In this document: piece by piece, positions 50,027 to 63,415 of the stretch
Layout: each line of letters starts with the position of its first letter
How positions within the stretch are numbered: position 1 is the first letter of the stretch
Source: Xestospongia bergquistia
Taxonomy: Eukaryota > Porifera > Demospongiae > Haplosclerida > Petrosiidae
Assembly (NCBI GenBank): GCA_963965975.1
Contig: OZ014424.1
Span: 2,542,001 to 2,606,000, forward strand
Direction of reading: 5' to 3'
Length of the DNA stretch: 64,000 nt
Translations under genes and position numbers: made by a program
The notes under the pieces: generated by a model
The model's database searches: none
Told to the model about the DNA's origin: nothing
What the model saw: only the letters and a program-made list of their open reading frames with translations

Positions 50027-53000
50027 ACTTCCTGTCTATGCACTATGTATTATAAAATGTGCATATTGTGGAGATTTTTTTGAGTCTTGAGTATTGCCCT
50101 ATATCATACGTGAATGTGTTTGTAATGGTTGTACTACAAATCATTAGAAATACATTACTTCATTTTAGCAACTAATGTATCAGGACTTTACTTCTACAGG
50201 GCTGTGGACCAAGACAGAAGAAAGAACTGTATTCCATGAAGGCAAGTCCTCGCTACAAGAAAGGGAAAGACTGTAGTAACAAACACGGTCAGAGAAGCAG
50301 TACTCCATGTGCTGTAGTATATCTAACATGACTTTTAAATTCAGTGAGCTTTAGCCCTTAGTTTTAGTGCATTTGTTATCTCAACTAATCTTATTGTAAG
50401 TCTTTTTGAAATATAATATCTCACTAGTCCGTAATATAAAGACTTCAGTAACCGGTATATTTTGTACAATATATATAGTGAGTCTCAATAAAATTAGTCG
50501 AGCGTTTTTATTTAGTACAAGCCTTTTTACCCCCATAGTGTTTACTTTTGTATGAGTATGACTTTGTAATGGTATATACTAGAAAACTTAGGACATTACT
50601 TCTGCAGGGCCATTTAGCAAGACAGTAGAAGGAACTGATTTCCATTTTGCCAAGTCATTTAACAGTGTTCTGCAGTAAATAACGTTCCTCTCTACAGCCC
50701 TAAGGCAAATAAATACAATCAGAATATCATTACTACATGTGCATTAGTATATCCACCTTGACTTTAAATTGAATGAGCTTTAGCCCTTAGTTTTAGTGCA
50801 TTTGTAGTATCAGCTTGTAATGGTTTGTACTAGAAATCTTACACAGCATTACTTCATTTTAGCAACCAATGAATCACGACTTTATTTCTGCAGGGCTGTT
50901 TAACAAGACAGAAGAAGGAACTGGATTCCATTCAGCAAAATCATTTGACAGTGTTCTCTGCAGTAAATCCGAGACAATAATGTTCCTCGCTACAACCCAA
51001 AGGCAAATAAATAGTGTCAATACTTCATGTGCATTAGTATATCTACCTTCACTTTAAATTCAATGAGCTTTAGCCCTATCTACCTTGACTTTAAATACTA
51101 TGAGCTTTATCCCTTTCTACCTTGACTTTAAATTCAATGAGCTTTACCCCTATCTACCTTGACTTAAAATTCAATGAGCTTTAGCCCTATCTACCTTGAC
51201 TTAAAATTCAATGAGCTTTAGCCCTTAGTTTAGTGCTTTTGTAGTATCAGCTTGTAATAGTTTGTGCTAGACAGCATTACTTCGTTTTAACAAGCAATGA
51301 ATCATGACTTTATTTAGCAAGACAGAAGAAGGAACTGGATTTCATTCAGCCAAATCATTCGACAGTGTTCTCTGCAGTAAATCCGAGACAATAATGTTCC
51401 TCAGTACAGCCCAAGAGTAAATAAATACAGTCAAGTGTCAATACTTCATGTGCGTTAGTATATCTAGCTTGACTTTAAATTCAATGAGCCTTTAGTCTTT
51501 AGTTTTAGTGCATTTGTTATCTTAACTAAGCCTGTAATAAGTCATTTTAAAACATATGTCACGTTAGTATACATAGCTTGAGTTTAAATTCAATGAGATT
51601 TAGCCCTTAGTTTAGTGCATCGTTACTTCGTTTTAGCAACCAAAGATTCATGACTTTATTTCTACAGGGCTGTTTAGCAAGATAGAAGAAGGAACCAGAT
51701 TCCATTCAGCCAAATCATTTGACAGTGTTCTCTGCAGTAAATCCAAGACAATAATGTTCCTCGCTATAGCCCAAGGGGAAGTAAATACAGTGAAGTGTGT
51801 TAGTATATATAGCTTGAGTTTAAATTAAATGAGCTTTAGCCCTAAGTTTAGTGGATTTGTCGTATCAGCTTGCAATGGTTTGTACTAGAAATCTTAGACA
51901 GCATTACTTCATTTTAGCAACCAAACATTCACAACTTTATTTCTACAGGTCTGTTTAGCAAGACAGAAGAAGGAGCCAGATTCCATTCAGCCAAATCATT
52001 TGACAGTGTTCTTTGCAGTAAATCCAAGATAATATTGTTCCTCGCTATAGCCCATGAGAAAGTAAATACAGTGAAGTGTGTTAGTATATATAGATTGAGT
52101 TTAAATTGAATGAGCTTTAGCCCTAAGTTTAGTGGATTTGTAGTATCGGCTTGCAATGGTTTGTACTAGAAATCTTTGACAGCATTACTTCATTTTAGCA
52201 ACCAATCATTCACGACTTTATTTCTACAGGTCTGTTTAGCAAGACAGAAGAAGGAACCAGATTCCATTCAGCCAAATCATTTGACAGTGTTCTCTGCAGT
52301 AAATTCAAGACAATAATGTTCTTTGCTATAGCCCATGGGCAAGTAAATACAGTGAAGTGTGTTAGTATATTTAATGAGCTTTAGTCCTTTGTTTATACAT
52401 TTGTAGTATGAACTTGTAATATTTTGTACTAGAAAACTTAGATAGCATTACATCATTTTAGCAACCAATGATTCATGACTTTATTTCTTAAGGACTGTTT
52501 AGCAAGACAGAAGAAGGAACCAGATTCCATTCAGCCAAATCATTTGACAGTGTTCTCTGCAGTAAATCCAAGACAATAATGTTCCTCGCTATAGCCCAAG
52601 GGGAAGTAAATACAGTGAAGTGTGTTAGTATATATAGCTTGAGTTTAAATTAAATGAGCTTTAGCCCTAAGTTTAGTGGATTTGTAGTATCAGCTTGCAA
52701 TGTTTTGTACTAGAAATCTTAGACAGCATTACTTCATTTTAGCAACCAATGATTCATGACTTTATTTATTCAGGGCTGTTTAGCAAGACAGAAGAAGGAA
52801 CCAGATTCCATTCAGCCAAATCATTTGACAGTGTTCTTTGCAGTAAATCCAAGACAATAATGTTCCTCGCTATAGCTCAAAGGGAAGTAAATACAGTGAA
52901 CTGTGTTAGTATATTTAGCTTGAGTTAACATTTATTGAGCTTTAGCCCTAACTTTAGTGGATTTGCAGTATCAGCTTGCAATATTTTGTACAAGAAGTCT

Positions 53001-56000
53001 TAGACAGCATTACTTCATTTTAGCAACCAATCATTCACGACTTTATTTCTACAGCGCTTCTTAGCAAGTGATTCCATTCAGCCAAATGATTTGACAGTGT
53101 TTTCTGCAGTAAATGCAATACAATAATGTTCCTCGCTATAGCCCATGGGCAAGTAAATACAGTGAAGTGTGTTAGTATTTTTAATGAGCTTTAGCCCTTA
53201 GTTTAGTGCATTTGTAGCATGAACTTGTAATATTTTGTACTAGAAAATTTAGATAGAATTACATCGTTTTAGCAACCAACGATTCATGACTTTGTTTTTT
53301 CAGGGCTGTTTAGCAAGACAGAAGAAGGAACCAGATTCCATTCAGTCAAATCATTTGACAGTGTTCTCTGCAGTAAATCCAAGCAATAATGTTCCTCGCT
53401 ATAGCCCAAGGGGAAGTAAATACAGTGAAGTGTGTTAGTATATATAGCTTGAGTTTAAATTGAATGAGCTTTAGCCCTAACTTTAGTGGATTTGCAGTAT
53501 CAGCTTGCAATGTTTTGTACCAGAAGTCGTAGACAGCATTACTTCATGATAGCAACCAATCATTCACGACTTTATTTCTAATGGTCTGTTTAGCAAGACG
53601 GAAGAAGGAACCAGATTCCATTCAGCCAAATCATTTGATAGTGTTCTCTGCAGTAAATTCAAGACAATAATGTTCCTCGCTATAGCTCATGGGCTAGTAA
53701 ATACAGTGAAGTGTGTTAGTATATATAGCTCGAGCCCTTAGTTTAGTGCATTTGTAGTATCAGCTTTTAATGGCTTGTACTAGAATTGTTAGACAGCATT
53801 ATTTCATTTTAGCACCTAATCATTCACGACTTTATTTCTACAGGGCTGTTTAGCAAGACAGAAGAAGGAACCACATTCCATTCAGCCAAATCGTTTGACA
53901 TTGTACTCTGCAGTAAATTCAAGACAATAATGTTCCTTGCCATAGCCCAAGGGCAAGTAAATACAGTGAAGTGTGTTACTATATATATAGCTTGACTTTA
54001 AATTTAATGAGCTTTAGCCCTTATTTTAGTGCATTTGTAGTATGAACCTATAATATTTTGTACTAGAAATCTTAGATAGCATTACTTCGTTTTAGCAACC
54101 CATGATTCATGATTTCTACAGGTCTGTTTAGCAAGACAGAAGAAGGAACCAGATTCCATTCAGCCAAATCATTTGACAGTGTTCTCTGCAGTAAATCCAA
54201 GACAATAATGTTCCTCGCTATAGCCCAAGGGGAAGTAAATACAGTAAAGTGTTTTAGTATATATCGCTTGAGTTTAAATTGAATGAGCTTTAGCCCTAAG
54301 TTTAGTGGATTTATAGTATCAGCTTGCAATGGTTTGTACTAGAAATCTTAGACAGCATTACTTCATTTTAGCAACCAATCATTTACGACTTTATTTCTAC
54401 AGGTCTGTTTAGCAAGACAGAAGAAGGAACCAGATTCCATTCAGCCAAATCATTTGACATTGTTCTCTGCAGTAAATCCAAGACAATAATGTTCCTTGCC
54501 ATAGCCCAAGGGCAATTAAATACAGTGACGTGTGTTACTATATGTATAGCTTGACTTTAAATTTAATCAGCTTTAGCCCTTAGTTTAGTGCATTTGTAGT
54601 ATGAACTTGTAATATTTTGTACTACAAAACTTAGATAGCATCACATCGTTATAGCAACGAATGATTCATGACTTTATTTCTACAGGGCTGTTTAGCAAGA
54701 CAGAAGAAGGAACCAGATTCCATTCTGCCAAATCATTTGACAGTGTTCTCTGCAGTAAATCCAAGACAATAATGTCCTCACTATAGCCCAAGGGGAAATA
54801 AATACAATGAAGTGTGTTAGTATATATAGCTTGAGTTTAAATTCTATGAGCTTTAGCCCTTAGTTTAGTGCATTTGTAGTATCAGCTTGTAATGGTTTAT
54901 ACTAGAAATGTTAGAAAGCATTACTTCATTTTGGCACCCAATCATTCACGACTTTATTTCTACAGGGCTGTTTAGCAAGACAGAAGAAGGAACCAGATTC
55001 CATTCAGCCAAACCATTTGACTGTGTTCTCTGAAGTAAATCGAAGACATAATGTTCCTTGCTCTAGCCCAAAGGGAAGTAAATAGAGTCAAGTGTGTTAC
55101 TATATGTATAGCTTGACTTTAAATTTAATGAGCTTTAGCCCTTATTTTAGTGCATTTGTAGTATGAACTTATAATATTTTGTACTACAAAACTTAGATAG
55201 CATTACTTCGTTTGAGCAACCAATGATTATGTATACTTATGAATATGATTATCATGTGTAGACTTCCTGTCCCATAAGTTATCTATGCACTATACATTAT
55301 AAAATGTGCATATTGTAGAGATTTTATTGAGTCTTGCGTATTGTCCTATATCATACGTGAATGTGTTTGTAATGGTTTGTACTAGAAATCTTAGACTGCA
55401 TTACTTCATTTTAGCAATAATGTTCCTCGCTATAACCCAAGGGCAAGTAAATACAGTCAAGTGTGTTAGTATATATAGCTTGAGTTTAAATTCTATGAGC
55501 TTTAGCCCTTAGTTTAGTGCATTTGTAGTATCAGCTTGTAATGGTTTATACTAGAAATGTTAGAAAGCATTACTTTATTTTGGCACCCAATCATTCACGA
55601 CTTTATTTCTACAGGGCTGTTTAGCAAGACAGAAGAAGGAACCAGATTCCATTCAGCCAAATAATTTGATAGTGTTCTCTTCAGTAAATTCAAGACAATA
55701 ACGTTCCTCGCTATAGCCCATGTGCAAGTAAATACAGTGAAGTGTGTTAGTATATATAGCTTGACTTTAAATTCAATGAGATTTAGCCCTTAGTTTAGTG
55801 CATCATTACTTCGTTTTAGCAACTAAAGATTCATGACTTTATTTCTACAGGGTTGTTTAGCAAGATAGAAGAAGGAACCAGATTCCATTCAGCCAAATGA
55901 TTTGACAGTGGTCTCTGCAGTAAATCCAAGACCAACAATGTTCCTCGCTACAACCCAAGGGCAAGTAAATACAGTCAGTGTATCAATACTTCATTTGTGT

Positions 56001-57358
56001 TAGTATATCAAGCTTGACTTTAAATTCAATGAGCCTTTAGTCCTTAGTTTTAGTGCATTTGTTATCTTAACAAAGCCTGTAATAAGTCATTTTAAAAAAT
56101 ACGTCACGTTTCCTTGTCTCTGTATTATATACATTTTAACAACCAGTTTAAAAGGCTTTTTACCCCCATTGTGTCTTCTTTGGTATCAGTATCAGCTTGT
56201 AAAGGTTTGTACTAGAAATCTTAGATAGCATTACTTCTTTAGTAGCAACCAATGAGTCTCAAGACAGAAGAAGGAAGTGGATTCCATTCAGCCAAATCAT
56301 ATGACAGTGTTCTCTGCAGTAAATCCAAGACAATAATGTTCCTCGCTATAGCCCAAGGGCAAGTAAATACAGTGAAGTGTGTTAGTATATATAGCTTGAA
56401 TTTAAATGTAATGAGCTTTAGCCCTTAGTTTAGTGCATTTGTAGTATGAACTTATAATATTTTGTACTAGAAAACTTAGGTAGCATTACTTCGTTTTAGC
56501 AACCACTGATTCATGACTTTATTTCTACAAGGCTGTTTAGTAAGACAGAAGAAGGAAGTGGATTCCATTCAGCCAAATCATTTGACAGTGTTCTCTGCAG
56601 TAAATCCAAGACAATAATGTTCCTCGCTACAGCCCATGGGCAAGTAAATAGAGTGAAGTGTGTTAGTATATATAGATTTGAGTTTAAATTGAATGAGCTT
56701 TAGCCCTTAGTTTAGTGGATTTGTAGTATCAGCTTGCAATGGCTTGTAGTAGAAATGTTAGACAGCATTACTTCATTTTAGCAGCCAATCATTCACGAGT
56801 TTATTTCTACAGGTCTGTTTAGCAAGACAGAAGAAGGAACCAGGTTCCATTCAGCCAAATCATTTGACAGTGTTCTCTGCAGTAAATTCAAGACAATAAT
56901 GTTCCTTGCTATAGCCCATGGGCAAGTAAATACAGTGAAGTGTGTTAGTATATTTAATGAGCTTTAGTCCTTAGTTTAGTGCATTTGTAGTATGAACTTA
57001 TAATATTTTGTACTAGAAAACTTAGATAGCATTACATCATTTTAGCAACCAATGATTCATGACTTTATATCTTCAGGGCTGTTTAGCAAGACAGAAAAAG
57101 GAACCAGATTCCATTCAGCCAAATCATTTCACAGTGTTCTCTGCAGTAAATCCAAGACAATAATGTTCCTCGCTATAGCCCAAGTGGAACTAAATACAGT
57201 GAAGTGTGTTAGTATATATAGATTGAGTTTAAATTGAATGAGCTTTAGCCCTTAGTTTAGTGCATTTGTAGTATCAGCTTGCAATGGCTTGTAGTAGAAA
57301 TGTTAGACAGCATTACTTCATTTTAGCACCCAATGATTCATAACTTTATTTCTACAGG

Positions 57359-58470
57359 TGTGTTTAGCAAGACAGAAGAAGGAACCAGATTCCATTAAGC
57401 CAAATCATTTGACAGTGTTCTCTGCAGTAAATCCAAGACAATAATGTTCCTAGCTATAGCCCAAGGGAAAATAAATGCAGTAAAGTGTGTTAGTTTATAT
57501 AGCTAAATTCTATGAGCTTTAGCCCTTAGTTTAGTGCATTTGTAGTATGAACTTATAATATTTTGTACTACAAAACTTAGATAGCATTACTTCGTTTTAG
57601 CAACCAATGATTCATTACTTTATTTCTACAGGGCTGTTTAGCAAGACAGAAGAAGGAACCAGATTCCATTCAGCCAAAGCACTTGACAGTGTTCTCTGCA
57701 GTAAATCTAAGACAATAATGTTCCTCGCTATACCCAAGGGGAAGTAAATACATTGAAGTGTGTTAGTATATATAGCTTGAGTTTAAATTTAATGAGCTTT
57801 AGCCCTAACTTTAGTGGATTTGTAGTATCAGCTTGCAATGTTTTGTACCAGAAATCTTAGACAGCATTACTTCATTTTAGCAACCAATCATTCACGACTT
57901 TATTTCTACAGGTGTGTTTAGCAAGACAGAAGAAGGAACCAGATTCCATTAAGCCAAATCATTTGACAGTGTTCTCTGCAGTAAATCCAAGACAATAATG
58001 TTCCTAGCTATAGCCCAAGGGAAAATAAATGCAGTAAAGTGTGTTAGTTTATATAGCTAAATTCTATGAGCTTTAGCCCTTAGTTTAGTGCATTTGTAGT
58101 ATGAATTTATAATATTTTGTACTACAAAACTTAGATAGCATTACTTCGTTTTAGCAACCAATGATTCATTACTTTATTTCTACAGGGCTGTTTAGCAAGA
58201 CAGAAGAAGGAACCAGATTCCGTTCAGCCAAAGCACTTGACAGTGTTCTCTGCAGTAAATCTAAGACAATAATGTTCCTCGCTATACCCAAGGGGAAGTA
58301 AATACAGTGAAGTGTGTTAGTATATATAGCTTGAGTTTAAATTTAATGAGCTTTAGCCCTAACTTTAGTGGATTTGTAGTATCAGCTTGCAATGTTTTGT
58401 ACCAGAAATCTTAGACAGCATTACTTCATTTTAGCAACCAATCATTCACGACTTTATTTCTACAGGGCTG
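57359..58470. repeat. Two-unit higher-order duplication inside the exon array
   Basis: A block of about 552 bp beginning GTGTGTTTAGCAAGACAG (about 57,358 and again at about 57,910) shares private variants such as CATTAAGCCAAATC and GGGAAAATAAATGCAG. The array has thus been expanding in multi-unit steps as well as single units. Confidence 0.8.
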
Positions 58471-60533
58471 TTTAGCAAGACAGAAGAAGGAACCAGATTC
58501 CATTCAGCCAAATCATTTGACATTGTTCTCTGCAGTAAATCCAAGACAATAATGTTCCTTGCCATAGCCCAAGGGCAATTAAGTACAGTGACGTGTGTTA
58601 CTATATGTATAGCTTGACTTTAAATTTAATGAGCTTTAGCCCTTATTTTAGTGCATTTGTAGTATGAACTTGTAATATTTTGTACTACAAAACTTAGATA
58701 GCATTACTTCGTTTTAGCAACGAATGATTCATGACTTTATTTCTACAGGTCTGTTTAGCAAGACAGAAGAAGGAACCAGATTCCATTCAGCCAAACCATT
58801 TGACTGTGTTCTCTGCAGTAAATCCAAGACAATAATGTTCCTTGCTCTAGCCCAAGGGGAAGTAAATAGAGTCAATTGTGTTAGTATATATAGGTTGAGT
58901 TTAAATTCAATGAGCTTTAGCCCTTAGTTTAGTGCATTTGTAGTATGAATCTATAATATTTTGTACTAGAAATCTTAGATAGCATTACTTCGTTTTAGCA
59001 ACCAATGATTCATGACTTTATTTCTACAGGTCTGTTTAGCAAGACAGAAGAAGGAACCAGATTCCATTCAGCCAATTCATTTGACAGTGTTCTCTGCAGT
59101 AAATCCAAGATAATAATGTTCCTCGCTATAGCCCAAGGGGAAGTAAATACAGTAAAGTGTTTTAGTATATATAGCTTGAGTTTAAACTGAATGAGCTTTA
59201 GCCCTAAGTTTAGAGGATTTGTAGTATCAGCTTGCAATGGTTTGTACTAGAAATCTTAGACAGCATTACTTCATTTTAGCAACCAATCATTCACGACTTT
59301 ATTTCTACAGGGCTGTTTAGCAAGACAGAAGAAGGAACCAGATTCCATTCAGCCAAATCATTTGACATTGTTCTCTGCAGTAAATCCAAGACAATAATGT
59401 TCCTTGCCATAGCCCAAGGGCAATTAAATACAGTGACGTGTGTTACTATATGTATAGCTTGACTTTAAATTTAATGAGTTTTAGCCCTTATTTTAGTGCA
59501 TTTGTAGTATGAACTTGTAATATTTTGTACTACAAAACTTAGATAGCATTACTTCGTTTTAGCAACGAATGATTCATGACTTTATTTCTACAGGTCTGTT
59601 TAGCAAGACAGAAGAAGGAACCAGATTCCATTCAGCCAAATCATTTGTCAGTGTTCTCTGCAGTAAATCCAAGACAATAATGTTCCTCGCTATAGCCCAA
59701 GGGCAAGTAAAGACAATGCTTGACTTTAAATTGAATGATTTTTTGCCCTTAGTTTAGTGCATTTGTAGTATGAACTTGTAATATTTTGTACTAGAAAACT
59801 TAGATAGCATTACTTCGTTTTAGCAAGCAATGTGTCAGGACTTTACTTCTGTAGGGCTGTTTAACAAGACAAAAGAAGGAACTGGATTCCAACAGGCAAG
59901 CATTTGACAGTGTTCTCTGCAGTAAATCCGAGACAATGAAATTTCTTGCTAGAACAGAAGGAAAAAACAGTAGTAACAAATACTGGCAGTTAATGTAGCA
60001 AGTCTCAATAGTATTATTCAAGTGTTTTTAAAAGTCTTTTACCCTGATTTTGTCTACTTTGGTATCAGTATCAGCTTGTAAAGGTTTGTACTAAAAATCT
60101 TAGACAGCATTACTTCATTTTAGAAACCAATCTGTCTGCAGGGCTGTGAAGCAAGACAGAAGAAGGAACTGTATTACATGCAGCCAAGTGATTTGACAGT
60201 CTTGTCTGCAATAAATCTTAGACGATGATGTTACTCGCTAGAACAAAAGAAATTGAGTCAGATTTAGCCCTTAGTTTTAGTGCATCTGTTATCCAAACTT
60301 AGCCTGTAATAAGTCATTTGGAAACATATCTGACTATTCCTTTTCTTCATTGTATAAATTTTAGTAACCAGTATATTTAGTACAATTACTACAAGCCTAT
60401 TTAGCCCCATTATGTCTACCATTATATCAGTAGTTAGTCAAGTGTTTTTATTTAGTACAAGCCCTTTTAAACCTATTGTCTACTTTTGTATCAGTATTAG
60501 CTTTAATGTTTTGTCATAACTTTATTTCTGCAG

Positions 60534-60640
60534 GGCTGTTTACCCTCACTGTCTCTACGTTTGTGTCAGTATCAGCTTGTGCTGTATTATTGGTTGGTTA
60601 TTGTATTGTGTATACTTATGAATATGATTATCATGTGTAG
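60534..60640 (+). CDS. Terminal-exon-like frame with a transmembrane segment, copy 2
   Basis: After TTTATTTCTGCAG the frame reads GLFTLTVSTFVSVSACAVLL and VGYCIVYTYEYDYHV, then TAG at 60,638-60,640. It is one codon shorter than the copy at 49,917 (110 against 107 nt), so the frame is kept across a length change. A third remnant at about 55,230 retains only the last ten codons. Confidence 0.45.
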
Positions 60641-62789
60641 ACTTCCTGTCCCATAAGTTATCTATGCACTATATATTATAAAATGTGCATATTGTAGAGA
60701 TTTTATTGAGTCTTGAGTATTGTCCTATATCATACGTGAATGTGTTTGTAATGGTTTGTACTAGAAATCTTAGACTGCATTACTTCATTTTAGCAATAAT
60801 GTTCCTCGCTATAGCCCAAGGGCAAGTAAATACAGTCAAGTGTGTTAGTATATATAGCTTGAGTTTAAATTCTATGAGCTTTAGCCCTTAGTTTAGTGCA
60901 TTTGTAGTATCAGCTTGTAATGGTTTATACTAGAAATGTTAGAAAGCATTACTTCATTTTGGCATCCAATTTCCACAGGGCTGTTTAGCAAGACAGAAGA
61001 ATGAACCAGATTCCTTTCAGCCAAATCATTTGATGGTGTTCTCTGCAGTAAGTCCTAGACAATAATGTTCTTCGCTATAGCCCATGTGCAAGTAAATACA
61101 GTGAAGTGTGTTAGTATATATAGCTTGACTTGAAATTCAATGAGATTCAGCCCTTAGTTTAGTGCATCGTTACTTCGTTTTAGCAACCAAAGATTCATGA
61201 CTTTATTTCTACAGGGCTGTTTAGCAAGATAGAAGAAGGAACCAGATTCCATTCAGCCAAATCATTTGACAGTGGTCTCTGCAGTAAATCCAAGACAACA
61301 ATGTTCCTCGCTACAGCCCATGGGCAAGTAAATACAGTCAGTGTATCAATACTTCATTGTGTTATTATATCTAGCTTGACTTTAAATTCAATGAGCCTTT
61401 AGTCTTTAGTTTTAGTGCATTTGTTATCTTAACTAAGCCTGTAATAAGTCATTTTAAAACATATGTCACGTTAGTATATATAGCTTGAGTTTAAATTGAA
61501 TGAGCTTTAGCCCTAATTTTAGTGGATTTGCAGTGTCAGCTTGCAATGTTTTGTACCAGAAGTCTTAGACAGCATTACTTCATTTTAGCAACCAATCATT
61601 CACGACTTTATTTCTACAGGGCTGTTTAGCAAGACAGAAGAAGGAACCAGATTCCATTCAGCCAAATCATTTGATAGTTTCTCTGCAGTAAATCCAAGAC
61701 AATAATGTTCCTTGCTACAGCCCATGGGCAAATAAATACAGTCATAGTATCAATACTTCATGTGCGTTAGTATATCTAGCTTGACTTCAAGTTCAATGAG
61801 CTTTAGCCCTTAGTTTTAGTGCATTCGTTATCTTAACTAAGCCTGTAATAAGTCATTTTAAAACATATATGTCACCTTTCCTTGTCTCTATAATATATAC
61901 ACTTTAGTAACCAGTATATTTAGTACAATGTAGCAAGTTTGAATAATTTTAGTGACGTGTTTTTAAAAGGCTTTTAAAAGGCCAAGTCATTTGACAGTTT
62001 TATCTGAATGATGATACTCGCTGCAACAAAAGGGAAAGACAGTAGTAACAAATATGTTCAGAGAAGCAGTACTCCATGTGGGTTAGTACATGTAGCTTCA
62101 CTTTGGAATTCAGTCAGATGCACTAAAGCCAAGCCTGTCTAAGTCATTTGGAAACATATCTGACTGTTTCTTTTCTCTCTAATATATACTTTAGTAACCA
62201 GTATATTTAGTACAATGTAGGAAATCTGAATAATATTAGTAAAGTGTTTTTAAAAGGCTTTTTACTCCCATTGTGTCATTGTCCCATTGTGCGTTAGTAT
62301 ATCTAGCTTGACTTTAAATTCAATGAGCTTTAGCCCTTAGTTTTAGTGCATTTGTTATCTTAACTAAACCTGTAATATGTCATTTTATAACGTGATATCT
62401 CACCTATAACCAGTATATTTAGTACAATGTAGGAAGTCTGAATAATATTAATCAAAAGTGTTTTTAAAAGGCTTTTTACCCCCAGTGTGTCTGCTTTGGT
62501 ATCAGTATCAGCTTGAAAAGGTTTGTACTAGAAATGGAAAGATAGTAGTAACAAATACAGTCAGAGAAGCAGTACTCCATGTGCTGTAGTATATGTAGCA
62601 TGACTTTTAAATTCAGTGAGCTTTGGTCCTTAGTTTTAGTGCATTTGTTATCTTAACTAAGCCTATTGTAAGTCTTTTTGAAATATAATGTCTCACTAGT
62701 CCTTTTCTCTGTAATATAAAGACTTTAGTAACCAATATATTTTGTACAATGTAGAAGTCTCAATAAAATTAGTCGTTTTTATTTAGTAC

Positions 62790-63415
62790 TAGCCTCGTAC
62801 CCTGACTTTCACGGTAGAAAAGAAAGCCTGGTCATTACTGCTTGCGCATGCACATAATTATTGACATCATAATGACACATTTTAAATTAAATGACGAATT
62901 GATGGGTTGGGTTTATATTGATGACGTTTTATTCACTACACGAGTTTGTCAGTTATGCAGAGATTTATTTAGTGGAAGCCGAAAGAGCAACAAATTTGTT
63001 CAGTGCTGTTGGAATGTGAAATAATTGGGGTTCGTGAATAACTGCTTTACTTGATGTTATTGTTTCTAGACATGATATGATAGTCTCTCTTCATATATTT
63101 TATGAAGTGCAAACTTCGAATTGTGTCTCTAGAGAAATCTGTTGCAGACCTTGAGGAATTCAAGTAGTTGGTTCATAACCTAGCTTGTAATCCATCATGA
63201 AAGGGAGGATTTTGAAACGCAAACTCTTTCCAAAACCAGTTGGTAACCACACGAAGACATCTTTTCCGTTATGTATAGCTACAATAGAAAAGATCTGCTC
63301 TTTTTTAAAAGATAGATTTGGCTTTCCTAGCTTATTTATAGCATATAATGCAGCAGCAGAAAAGTTACTACAAGTAGCTATCACCAATAATCTAAAGTAC
63401 AGTGGTTTGTACTAG
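62790..63415 (-). mobile_element. Fragment with a RecQ-like helicase start, inserted in the array
   Basis: The array motif is interrupted between about 62,790 and 63,400. On the minus strand, 63,387-63,160 encodes a Q-motif-like stretch (LSFKKEQIFSIVAIHNGKDV) followed by Walker A, VWLPTGFGKS, then LPFMMDYKLG, ending at a stop. This is the N-terminal helicase layout of the RecQ family. Helicase motifs after motif I are absent. The left end contains GCCTCGTACCCTGACTTTC, which I take as an element end. It is a truncated fragment, not a working helicase. Confidence 0.6.

Noticed and set aside
51929-59237. Minus-strand frames beginning MQADTTNPLNLGLKLIQ in several array units
   Set aside because: They are the complement of the repeated unit, lack splice or start context, and the plus-strand core explains the conserved part better.
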